Assembly (NCBI GenBank): GCA_030248215.1
Contig: JASANG010002166.1
Span: 246,087 to 310,086, forward strand
DNA from: Enoplolaimus lenunculus
Taxonomy: Eukaryota > Nematoda > Enoplea > Enoplida > Thoracostomopsidae
DNA: 64,000 bases
Reading direction: 5' to 3'
The notes under the pieces are model-generated. The model was given only the letters and a program-made list of their open reading frames with translations, was not told where the DNA came from and ran no database searches. Positions 1 through 10,391 of the stretch are shown here, in pieces (position 1 is the first letter of the stretch; each line of letters starts with the position of its first letter). The position numbers were made by a program, and so were the translations under genes.

Positions 1-144
1 ACATTGGCCGTTAAGCTTTACAACACAATCTAGTTGAAACAATGATTGGCTTAGCTTACATCCAATAACATAAAGTTTTTTACATTTGCAAGTTTGTACT
101 CGAGGCAACTTTGTCGACGGTTAAATTAATACATTTCATTCCAG

Positions 145-3100
145 ATCGGAACCAAAGCGAACGCTTGGCAACAGAATCGTCCTGTGTTTTGGATTGACGG
201 CGGAGCGCACGCGAGAGAATGGATTTCACCTGCGGTTGCGTTGTATGTTATCGATCGTGTACGCATCAGTAATAACAATAATAATAATAATAATAATAAT
301 AATTATAATTATAATAATAATAATCGTAATAATACAAACTAATTAATATTTCTGACATTTTAAAACAATCTTCTTGCATAATTACATATTTCTTTGCGAC
401 TGTGCACTTGAAAAAATTTTCATAAGAAAAAACTATTTTTTAAAAATTTGAAATTGAGGTCTGTAAATTGAGCCTATGTATAGAACTGGCCGTAACAGTA
501 GTAAAAGCATATTCCTAAACCTAAGCCTAAGCCTAAGCCGAAGCGTAATAATGAGCTTTCAAACTTAAACCTAAGACTATGCATAACGAATGAGCTTATG
601 CCTAAGCCTAAGCCTAAACACAAAATTAGTTTAAAACCTAAGCTTAGTCTATTTCAGTCCCATGGAAAAACGTTCCGCTCCCAAATCTTTACATCGGCCG
701 AAACTTGTTGTATCAACGAAATAAACGAGCATTTTTCTTTTCATTTTCATGAACAATTGCCTTTAAGCTGACAATGCATATTTCAATAAGTGTAAAAAAC
801 TTTTTATGGGTAGTAAAATAACAATGAATGGTTAAAAATACTGCCCTAAAAGTGTGTACTCAAGGCATCTCAGTTATTACTTTTTTTACACAACTATATA
901 TTTCAGCTTGTCAGAGGTTACAGCGAAGATAGCGAAATCAAGCGTTATGTGGACGAAATCGACTTTTATATCGTTCCAGTGTTGAATCCTGATGGCTATG
1001 AATACTCTCGTACAAGAGTAAGGTTTGCGAAATAAATTGAATTTTAAGTTATTTAAATTAATGATTTAAAACTTAACCCTTTCTCACATTGAGTTGCCAA
1101 TAGGCAACTCAGCGCAGTGTATATACGTTAAATAATGTATATCGCTTAGCTAATGGCACTGCAAAAGAATTGGTTTAAATGTTACTTTAGCCTTGGTTTA
1201 GGCTTAGGCTTATATTTGACATTTTTTCAACGCTTAGGCTTTAGGCTTCGGCTTAGGAATATGACTAATACGCAGTTACGGCACCAAATGTTACATTGGC
1301 CGTAACTGTTATGCAATAACCAGGTTTCGTTGTAGCGTTCGTTGAAATAGCGTCATAATGGCGTTTCGTTTTTTTAATTAGATTTTAGAAACCTGTATTG
1401 AAATACTCGTGACGTCAAAGATTGGATGCAAAAGCAAGCCGCTTCCTAACTACGAGTTATTGTCATTTCAGCTACGACTTTGGCGAAAAAATCGAAATCC
1501 AAACGGAGGCAAATTTTTCGGTCTCACAGATCATTGTAACGGAGTTGATTTGAATCGTAATTTTGGATTTGCTTGGGGAGGTAAGTAAAAATGAGCACTT
1601 TTGCGCCTGATGAGGTTAATGTTGTTTGATGAGTTGAACATATGTTTTGGACTCTGTTCGGACACAAATTTAGGTTACGGTGATATATAGCTGATGAGGG
1701 AATGTATTTTTTTACTAATCAATCAGAAACTGTCTTAAAAAATTCGTTTTTAAATAAGATTACTTACGTTTTCGCTTACCAAATTCATTCGTCAGTTTTT
1801 AGTATTTGAACAGAAAAAAAGTTGCTCTTTAAATCGTGTAAACCAATTCAAATAATTGAATTTATTCTATGAGTTTATTAAAATTACCATACATCATATT
1901 TTTAAAGTATTCTTTTTTTGCTTGGAAAGTCAATATTATTAAATTCCGTTCCTGTTCAAGTAGTGCACAAATACCCCACCGGCTTGTGCTAAGTATTCTT
2001 GTTTTACGCCAAAATTGCACCTGATTTACTTTGAATTTTAGCCAAAAATAATCAAGTTTCAGGCAAAGGTTCATCAGGTGATCCATGCAGCAGTACGTAT
2101 CGCGGCCAGGCTCCGTTTAGTGAACCTGAATCGAGAAATTTGAAAACAATGCTTGAACAATTCGGAGACGATTTGCACGGTTATTTATCGCTGCATTCAT
2201 ACGCACAATTGTGGGCTTATCCGTTTGGACACGATAAGCGACAAGCGACTGATGATCGCGAAACGGTAGGGTGTGCCACTATTAGATATTGCAGTCGTGT
2301 ATGTAAGCAATTTGATATATATACTGTTTGAAAGCATTTAAAACTTCTTTTAAAAATTTTTTAGCTCAATTAGTAAAAAATGCAAAATAAGGCCAATGTA
2401 TAGAAAACATGGCCGTAACAGTAGTATAATCATATTCCTAAGCCTAAGCCTAACTCTAGGCGTCGGAACACGCTTACACCAAAGCCTAAGTCAACTTTGA
2501 AATTCGTAAAAGCTTAAGCTTACTCTATTCCAGTCCCACTGAAAAACTTTCCGCACATGGGCAAGCCAAGAACTATGTAATTAAAAAGACTCTAAATCAG
2601 CTGAGCTATTTTTGCAACAGTTTGATTTCAAAATTGTGTGTTACGTTTAATGGCGTTCCGTTTTCGTTTTGAACAACAATAGAGTATAGGCCCCTTATGC
2701 TTATTAACACTAATTTATTGCTTAAGATTTAGGCTTAAGAATATACTTAGACTATTGTTACGCCAGTAAAAGTAAAAGCCAAACCATTTGTTTATACTAA
2801 GCTTGTTTTTCAGATTCGAGTTGCTCAAAATGCTGTGAACGCCGTTAGAAGATACTATGGAACGCGTTATGTTGCTGATACCAGCGGAAATTATTTGTGT
2901 AAGTGTATTTTAATTTAATTTATAAGCATAAGCATCAGCGTGTAATCGCAGGTGAAGAATACCGGAGCCAGAGGTGTTGCAAAATTAAGTAGTTAGAATG
3001 ATGTTTAATTTGCTAATTTTAGCAAATATCCGTAAGGTGTTGTTAAGTCTTTTGATTTTACACTTTTTTGCGATATTTCGGCATTTTTAACTAAAAATTG

Positions 3101-6100
3101 TACCAAAAGTCAAAATGAAAAGCACCAAAACAAATAATTTTTGTAAAAATATGCAAAATTTCACTGCCGAAATTACCGGAACCTCCGGCAGAATTTCTAC
3201 CGGAGACGCTTTATGCCGGAATCGAAGGCAGACCCCTGGTTGTACTGTGGTGACCCGAATAAGAGAAGAGGGCTGATATTTATTTGGCCTCTCCAGAGGG
3301 TACCCTCCTTATTATTCGGTTACGGACTGTTATTTATTTTTAACCCACGCTCCGCCACCCTTCGTTACTGATATATATCCGGTACTGCAATTATCCGTTG
3401 AATTGTACGTTTATTTGTCTTGTGTCAATAGTTTGAGAGATAATACAAGGTTATACTCAGGAATGTACCTTCAAAATTTAAGTACGCTTTAAACTAAAGT
3501 TTCGAACTCAAATTATTGGGCCCTGGATCATTTATGCGCTACAATTAGGGTTAATTGACTGACATTTATGGACTCTAATTAGGGTTTAGGGACTCTATCC
3601 GCTTACGGACTCTTATTAGGGACACGGACTCCTATTGATTCGGACACAAAACGGGGACCCCCTCTTACCCCCACCTCTTATTCGGGTAAAATGCTTTAAA
3701 TGCAGTTTGAATAAATTGAAATGAACCGTCCATTTAATAATTAAAATGTATTTGGGTTTTATTTTAGATCCTGCAGCGGGCGCAGCAGCTGACTGGGTTA
3801 AGGGAAGTTTAGCTGTTGACTACGCTTACCTGATTGAATTACCTCCAAAGTAAGTTAATTCGTTTCGATAATGTATAAATTCTTTTACAGAGCTAGAAAT
3901 TACTTACATTCAACAATAAGCAACGTTAACCACAAATTGCAACCGGTGGCATAGATTTTATGGCCAATGCATAGAAAAGGGTCGTAACAAGACGAGTATA
4001 GGTATATTCATAAGCCTAAGCCTAAGTCTAACCGTAAGAATGAGCTTATACTTAAGCCTAAGCCTAAACCTAGCAAAATAAATATTCAAAGCTTAAGTTT
4101 ACTCTGCGGCAGGCCTGTAGAAAACCTTTAAACCTTCTCTTTTATAGACCCAACAGAAAGCTGGACGCCCCTTAAAGTAACATGGGCCCTGATGGTCATA
4201 GGCCGAAGCATTTTCCGATACCGCCTTCGACTGCGTTAGCAATTTAACGACATTTTAGTCGATTATACGTAAATTGCAATTAAATTCCTTTGTATATAAT
4301 TGAATTCTGATCCACCAAAATTTGGTGTAATCCGCATATTAGCTTTTTCTTTTTGCGTCATAAAATCAGATTCAGTTTGTTTTCCAGTAGTTGTTTTACA
4401 CCGCCGTTACGCAAGCGATTGATAAATTTTGCTACTTAATAATTTACACGTATAATATACTATATAAGTAGATTGCATTGCATGCAAGTTGGATTTTATG
4501 TTGGCGTTAAATGATTTAGCAGATAGTTTCCCCAATAGTTAGAATAGAATTTCTTATGTGAAAAACTAATATTTTACTATTTATATAGCTGCACTTCAAT
4601 ACGCGCCGCCGCATGCTGTTCGCAGCATTGGCGGATCCATAGCGCTACGATGGGGTATGTCTCGGGAGAGCGTGAAGCCAAACGCAATTTTAGTATTAAA
4701 TTTTGTTAAAAAATTTTGGTTTGGATCCCTATTGACGGGGCTTGGGCATAGATGGCCCCCAATTGGATCCGCCAGTCGCTATCCGTCTTAATTGCCACGA
4801 TCGCATATTGCGTTTTATGCTTCGCAAGCTTGCCGCTGCAAAAAAGGTAGAAACGAACGAGCAAAGCTTTAAATTTTCACGCTGCAGCATGCATGGTGAA
4901 CAGGGGGGGCGTAGTGGCCGGGAGATGGTACGGCCCTTTGGTTTGCGATCGGCAAATTTTGCATACGAGCCAAAACACGGAGAAGACGATTTCGCAACAA
5001 AAAAACCGCTGCAAGGTTCCTACTTTACAACTTATTAAAATTACATTTGGCTTCTCGTTCGCTTTACTCTTAAGACTTTTTCCACCATTATACATTGGCG
5101 CTACCGCGGACGTTCCCAACGGCGTTGTATTGGCTACTGCGCCAATGATGCTGACGAAGTTTAGCATTGACCTCGCTTGAATATTAGAGAAAGGCTAGCT
5201 AATATCCCTGCTGATAGGCCACGTGAAACACTTCTTGAACCTCGCAAAATTTTGCTGCTTTCCCAAGCATGTTCAGCTGGCTACTGATCCAAATACGGAA
5301 TACTTTCAAATTACTACTACTACTGTACGCATACACTTATTGGTTTTCTAGAAAAGATAGCTATGTGGTCGGATTTACCATAGACGAGTCAAAAATTATC
5401 GCGTCAGGTCGGGAATTATTCAAAGGTGCAACGGTGATCTGCGATGAAATTCTGCGTAACAGTCGAAGCAACGAAACATGATTTATACTAACATTGGCTG
5501 GGTTTCTGAAATCCTACTTAAGAATGACTTACTTAAATATGCGCTAAGCAATTACTTGGCCATTTTGTAGGTTTTTTGATATATTACAGAGTAACAAGTT
5601 CGGTCATATCAGCTTTGGTCTAATTAAAATTGTTACTCGTGATACCTCCTTAATATAGAGCAAAACTATAACTTTTTTGTTATGATCGTTTCTCGCATCT
5701 GGCGTTTATTTGTATTTTTGCATTTGCTCAAAAAGTTAAGTATTTACTATAGTCGGTAACTTAAGTAATTACTTAAGTATAACTTACTGAATTAAGATTT
5801 TGGAAACTCAGCCAATACCTAAGTACTAAAAATTTGTTAAAAGCTATTAAAACGATTTCACGAGTAGTGCATAATTCTGAGCTTGCATCGATATTTGCTA
5901 CTCATTATATCTGTTCGGGCGCAAATATCGAATTTTTGAATAACCAGACAGCAAATGTTTCGGCACATATTCGATACTGGTGACAATTCAAAACCATCAA
6001 ACGAGCACACATGCGGATACGTGCGGATACACGAGAGCAAATACAGCGGAAAAAAATAGTTCAACGTTGAGAGTATTTGACAACCGAAAATGCTTTTCGC

Positions 6101-8641
6101 GTTATGAAAAAACGTTCCTTTAACAGCGTTTTGACGGCTTACTTAATAGCTTTTTGCGTACAATTGCGATTCGTTTTGGAGTTTCTTTATATTTTTTAAC
6201 ACGATTTCGTAAATTGCAAAAAGTATACGAGAACGTCCGCTCCCAATCGTTGATCTAAATGCCCGTCTCCGCCCGCGTTCAAGCAAGAAGATAACGCTGC
6301 TTTGATTAGCCCAAATGTTTTTAGGTTTTATTCACACAACGATGAACTTAGATTAGTATTCAAACTGCAAATAACGGTGAGTCAAATTGACTCTCCGAAA
6401 TATGCTCTACGGGACTATAGAAACTGAGTCAAATTCGATTACGCCAGAGTCAAATACGACTCACTTAGTAGCTGGTTTGACTCTGGCGGAGTCGAATTTA
6501 ACACAGTTTCTGTAGACCCGTACAGCCTATTTCGGAGGGAGTCAATTTGACTCACCATTTGCGCAGTGCAAAGATATTAAGTAGAAATAAGGATTTATAC
6601 TTTAACCCCGCAAAGTCAACCTTGAAGCTTAAGTTATTTCCACAATGTAAAAATTTCTAACTGGTGCACTACAGCAAAGAATTAATATTCAATAGTTAAA
6701 TATAGGTTTGTAGGCACTATATGGTTTAGCAAACTTTAAGTTTTGCACGCTTTAGATTTAGTTTTTTTAGTTTTGTTAGCGTAGAATTGATGTTGTTTTA
6801 CTTATTTCGATTGTGAAAATTTAAAAACATTGATATTTTTGACTAAAGCACACTTGTATATAATTTCGTGAAAAAAATACTGGTCACGACAAACCTTGTG
6901 TTCGACTGGAATATAACCATTTTGGGCCCCATATGCAAAACTATATGGCCTTGGCTGTCAAGCGTAACACCTGTAAGCAACACAAGCCAAATCCCTAACA
7001 TAAGCGGCGTAAGTTTCCTGGTGTCGAAATTTCCGCCTGTGTGATGTCTCCCAGTCTGAATACCCGTATAACTTGACACGAATCGTTTTTGTTACGCCTC
7101 AGAGCTTGATGCAGGTGCGTTGAGTTTGCGCGAAAATGCTTGTATACCGCAGTTATTTACAAAAAAATTTGGTGAAAAAAATATATACATGGTGTTGGGT
7201 AGGGTGACTAGTAAAAACCAATGGTTGAAAAATTCGCACGCATTGCCACAAAAACTAACTGCGTTACAGTCAGTCTAGTATAATCTGTAAATTAAGCGGG
7301 TTAAAATTCAATTAAATCAAACTTGAACCGCACGAGTAAGTTAAATTTCTAGGACCAAGAACATGACCATAACAGTAGTATAACCATATTCCTGAGTCTT
7401 AGCCTAATATTATGAGCTTATGCTTATAGCCTAAGCAAAAAATTAGTCTAAAGCTTAAGGTTAGTCTATTGCAGTTCCGCAGAAAAACGTTCCACGCCTG
7501 ATTTTTGCGTGGGCTAATTTGTAAAATTAATTCATTTAGATCAAATTGATAGCTTGATTCGCCTTCCTGGAAACATTTTTAGCGTCGCGGTAACTGCAGT
7601 ACTTGGAACGTAAGCTCGAATGTCAAAAGTGATGTTTTTTACGTTCAGAGTTTTGGAAAATTCGGATACTCAAAATTGGAACATTGTCCGCGCAATTGCA
7701 ATCCTGGGCGGTATTGTGTCAGTCGGGATGTCGCGAAGTTCGGATTTTGGAAAATTGAGATATTGCCTGTGAAATTGCTATGATGGTGAACGTGCAGACC
7801 TAAGCATATGCCTCAGCACAGCACAAGCTTGCCCGAAACAGGGCTGTTCGATTTGTGACTGCTAAAACTTATATGTGGCCTATTTGTCCTGCGCAAATAT
7901 GGAGCTGTTCCACCTTTCAAAACCAGGGCTTCTCATTTTTCCAAAACAGGGCCTGTCCCATTTTCAATTTTACCTTCGAGAATACAGAGCTATCCCATTT
8001 TCTATTTTGTGCTTAGGCTTAGGCTAAAGTAGATCTTATCTTTACGCTTTACGCTTAGGAATATGCGTGTTTTACGACCCTGTTCTATGCATTAGTTCTT
8101 GACCGTAGCAAGGATGTCCCATTTTCCAGCTTAAACACAAAACTCTTCAGTTTCGCCGGAACAGGACTGACCCATATTCCAACAAACAACAAATGATATG
8201 GTTGTCCGATTTTCCGGATGAAAAGACTTCGACGCTGTTCCGGAATGTCATCGAAGCAAACATAACTGGCAGGAGTCAACATTTTAGTTGGTTGCATTAT
8301 ACTCCTGCACTTTGCTGTCATGCGAGATGCCACGACGACCCTCAAAGTAACATTGGCCGTATAAAGCCTAAGCCTACATTATTGCAGTCCCGCGGGAGAA
8401 CAGGACGCACCTTAGAAAGCAACATGGGCCAGAAGTCTTATCCATGACTTTTTAGATTCTGTTCTACAAAATATCGACCTTTCTGCATAAAATTTTAAGA
8501 TACCGTAATACGAAGGTCAGTGGATTCGTGGTGCCAAGCAATTTCATCGTTCCGATCAGTCGCGAGCTTTTCGACGGGATTACAATTGTGATCCAAACAA
8601 TACATAACCGTATGCCAGAATTTAAAGAAATTCATCAGTGA
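145..8641 (+). CDS. M14 zinc carboxypeptidase (A-type), 3' part of gene
   Basis: Metallocarboxypeptidase that removes C-terminal residues from peptides; the family is usually secreted. Exons read: 145-258, 907-1017, 1472-1580, 2063-2265, 2814-2898, 3768-3849, then a terminal exon at 8500 (or 8521)-8641 with TGA at 8639. Codon phase agrees at every junction. In order: IDGGAHAREW (zinc ligands His69 and Glu72, bovine numbering), NPDGYEYSRTR, LWRKNRNPNGG, VDLNRNFGFAWG (Asn144/Arg145, carboxylate binding), LSLHSYAQLWAYPFG (third zinc ligand His196), YPAAGAAADW (Tyr248) and YAYLIELPP (catalytic Glu270). The residue equivalent to 255 is Ala, not the Asp of B-type or Arg of O-type enzymes, so hydrophobic substrates are expected (inference). 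The signal peptide, propeptide and early catalytic exons lie left of the window. The 4.7-kb last intron is full of repeats and holds a second terminal exon. Confidence 0.93.
268..332. repeat. (AAT)n microsatellite
   Basis: Run of AAT/ATT units just inside the intron after the first carboxypeptidase exon. Confidence 0.85.
470..699 (+). mobile_element. TLM element (telomere-like MITE)
   Basis: In carboxypeptidase intron 1. It shows the family order: terminus, GTAACAGTAGTA, (CCTAAG)n, AATGAGCTTATGCCTAAGCC, AAATTAGTTTAAAACCTAAG, CAGTCCCATGGAAAAACGTT, then a right terminus TTTACATCGGCC. Strand + here means the CCTAAG strand reads on +. Confidence 0.8.
1183..1301 (-). mobile_element. TLM element, partial
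   Basis: TTAGGC units with GAATATGACTAATACGCAGT and terminus TGTTACATTGGCC at the right; the other end is lost. Confidence 0.7.
2391..2562 (+). mobile_element. TLM element
   Basis: GGCCAATGTATAGAAAACAT start, GTAACAGTAGTATAATCATA, CCTAAGCC units, AAAGCTTAAGCTTACTCTAT, and CACATGGGC end. Confidence 0.8.
2690..2763 (-). mobile_element. TLM fragment
   Basis: AATAGAGTATAG…TTTAGGCTTAAGAATATACT…TGTTACGCC; both termini degraded. Confidence 0.5.
2945..3240 (-). repeat. CCGGAG-rich interspersed repeat (family F)
   Basis: Shares with the copy at 16745-17165 the TTTGCTAATTTTAGCAAATA and AAATTTCACTGCCGAAATTA segments and flanking (T)CCGG clusters, in the opposite orientation. Confidence 0.6.
3243..3688 (+). 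mobile_element. TA-flanked MITE (family A), copy 1
   Basis: Starts TACTGTGGTGACCCGAATAA and ends CTTATTCGGGT, its inverted repeat. The interior (ATTTATTTGGCCTCTCCAGA, TTATTCGGTTACGGACTGTT, ATTATTGGGCCCTGGATCAT) matches the copies at 45516 and 49646. The last bases of the right terminus are missing. Confidence 0.85.
3962..4188 (+). mobile_element. TLM element with mixed ends
   Basis: The left terminus is the GGCCAATGCATAGAAAAGGG type; the right end is the CTGGACGCCCCTTAAAGTAA-CATGGGCC type seen in the second subfamily. The core has CCTAAGCC runs. Confidence 0.8.
4626..4776. repeat. small inverted-repeat element
   Basis: Bounded by ATTGGCGGATCC and its inverse GGATCCGCCAGT, with AGCCAAACGCAATTTTAGTA inside, also seen near 25840. 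Probably a MITE in carboxypeptidase intron 6. Confidence 0.5.
5352..5481 (+). CDS. alternative terminal exon of the carboxypeptidase
   Basis: This exon lies in the last intron of the M14 gene. A good acceptor (TTTTCTAG) ends at 5351, and the exon starts in exactly the phase left by the exon ending at 3849. It reads KKDSYVVGFTIDESKII, then ASGRELFKGATVICDEIL, and stops with TGA at 5479-5481. This fits the family's C-terminal segment after Glu270 (…YGF.LP…I..TG.E...G…I). The downstream exon (8500-8641) encodes a homologous segment, NTKVSGFVVPSNFIVP then ISRELFDGITIVIQTI. Either transcript would close the fold. I infer mutually exclusive terminal exons, or one old and one new copy. Which is used cannot be told from sequence. 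Confidence 0.75.
6365..6567. mobile_element. foldback MITE (family C), copy 1
   Basis: Nearly the whole 200 bases fold back: CTGCAAATAACGGTGAGTCA…CTCACCATTTGCGCAG. Inner segments TTGACTC, TACGGGACTATAGAAACTGA and GAGTCAAATTCGA recur inverted. Confidence 0.8.
7351..7515 (+). mobile_element. TLM element
   Basis: ATAACAGTAGTATAACCATA, short hexamer core, AAAAATTAGTCTAAAGCTTA, GTTCCGCAGAAAAACGTTCC, terminus GCGTGGGC. Confidence 0.7.
8005..8096 (-). mobile_element. TLM fragment
   Basis: GCTTAGGCTTAGGC, TACGCTTAGGAATATGCGTG, then CCCTGTTCTATGCATT terminus. Confidence 0.6.
8342..8432 (+). mobile_element. TLM element, very short
   Basis: CAAAGTAACATTGGCC, two hexamers (AAGCCTAAGCCT), ATTATTGCAGTCCCGC, AAAGCAACATGGGCC. 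The interior is mostly deleted while both ends remain, 68 bases before the carboxypeptidase exon. Confidence 0.7.
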
Positions 8642-10391
8642 AACTTTTATTGTGTACATATTAACTTGATTTAATATTAAAGTATACAGGGTAAAAGTTT
8701 GTTATAAATTCAATGTAAGATTATAACTTAAAGTCGACCTTCATTTTGGGTCATACACGTTATACTGTCGACGCTACTGTAAATTATTGTACCCACATGC
8801 GAGTTACTAACTTCCTAATTGCAATGTTTATAAATCGCATATCCAAACGTCACCCACACTATGTGTACGCCCGGCTGACAACAGAGAGTCTGTCTGAACG
8901 GCATATGTATACCTCGTCGCACTATCGCACATACAGATGCCGCTTTGTCAATACGTTATAGAAAGAACAGCTGTTTTGTCCTGAGTCTGTCAGAAGGACA
9001 TTCGCCTATTGCATAACATAAAGTCTGTCCGAAGGGACTCTGTTTCAGCGATTATACAGTCTGTGCAAAGAAACTCTTATTGTCAGACACTGTGTCCAAA
9101 CAGTGCCCACATTGTCCCTACTAGGGAGTACCGCCATAACAGACTAACTACGTATGCCTTCTGCAAAGTCCAAATATCCCCAAAACAGTATTGTTTTGTA
9201 CCGCATTTACAAACAAGTGTGTGGACAATTTTTTACAGTGGCGTAGACAGTATAACGTGGATGACCGATACTCAGTAAATCATACAGTAAGGCTGTCGCC
9301 CACATTGACACTATATTAACCGTAAATAATTTTTCATATTGTACAGATATGGCCAACTTTTAAAAACAGATGCTTGTCTTTACTTCAGATATACTCGAAA
9401 AATACTTGGGTACTAATCGAGTACGATCAGTGGGACTGTACTCGCGGGTGAGGTAACAATTTAAGCCGCTGGTATACCGGTAGATTTGTATTACGTAGGT
9501 AAAAATGGAGTACGAAGCTTAAGTACACGCAGAATTACATTAAAGTGCAAATCACCAACTTTAAGACTGGTGTAATTGCAGCCGCAAGGAAAAGGTGGTT
9601 TGTGCGTTGATCTTTTTCGAGCGGGTAAACCAGAGGGTAAAAAATCTTATTTGTTTGGGCAAAGTGTTAGTCGGGTGAAAAATCCTTACCCACAACCTAC
9701 TCTGAGTTCGATAACACCTAACTACTCATTGTTTAAACCAAGTAGCACTGCAAAATAATTTATTTACACATAAATATACAGAAATTGATGCCAAAGTTAC
9801 CTTTGGGGTCCTAACTGTACATTAAGCCTAAGCGCAAAAACAAGTTTTAATCCCAAGCCTAAGCAAAACAATGGTCTAAAATGTATTTCTACGCTATTGC
9901 AGAAGCGCCAACCACGTTGCGGTCGTACTTAGATAAAAAGATCATAGAGCACCAATAGGAGAATTATACATCACCTCAAATCAAAATATAGTGGATTCAA
10001 TACTTTACAATGGTCAAAAAAGGGTTTCAATGATTTTTCGCATCTCATACAACCTCGACGCATATAAATATTCGAACTATTAACTTAAGAGATATACGAT
10101 GTTTAATGTTCATTTAGCTTACAGTGAATGATCATTCAGCACGAAAAACGTACAATACAAAAAATCCCGTTGCCATCACAGTGGAACGTCCGCCGTGAAA
10201 ATACAACGCAATGGTACTATTAAGCAACCACAAAAATAAGAAAGCTGCATACTCCTGTCTAATGTAATCATCGACATTTGCTTCTGCAGTGCAAGAAATA
10301 TGTCACGGACCTGCAAGACAATAATATTTTCCTTAAAAACCTACCACAATGTCTGCGCAGTAAAGCGACGTTACAGCTCAAAAATATACAT
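8642..10391. other. gap between carboxypeptidase and NFU1
   Basis: The two genes converge here. No gene seen. 8870-9110 contains loosely repeated GTCTGTC(C/A)GAA(G/C)G motifs, and 9580-9690 a repeat-like ORF (GAGCGGGTAAACCAGAGGGT). A degraded TLM lies at 9800-9912. Confidence 0.5.
9800..9912 (+). mobile_element. TLM element, degraded
   Basis: TTAAGCCTAAGCGCAAAAAC, AAGCCTAAGCAAAACAATGG, TACGCTATTGCAGAAGCG; termini not recognisable. Confidence 0.5.

Noticed and set aside
4742-5180. Overlapping 95-98 residue frames on both strands
   Set aside because: They mirror each other in a GC-richer intron patch, with no family or splice support; likely repeat sequence.
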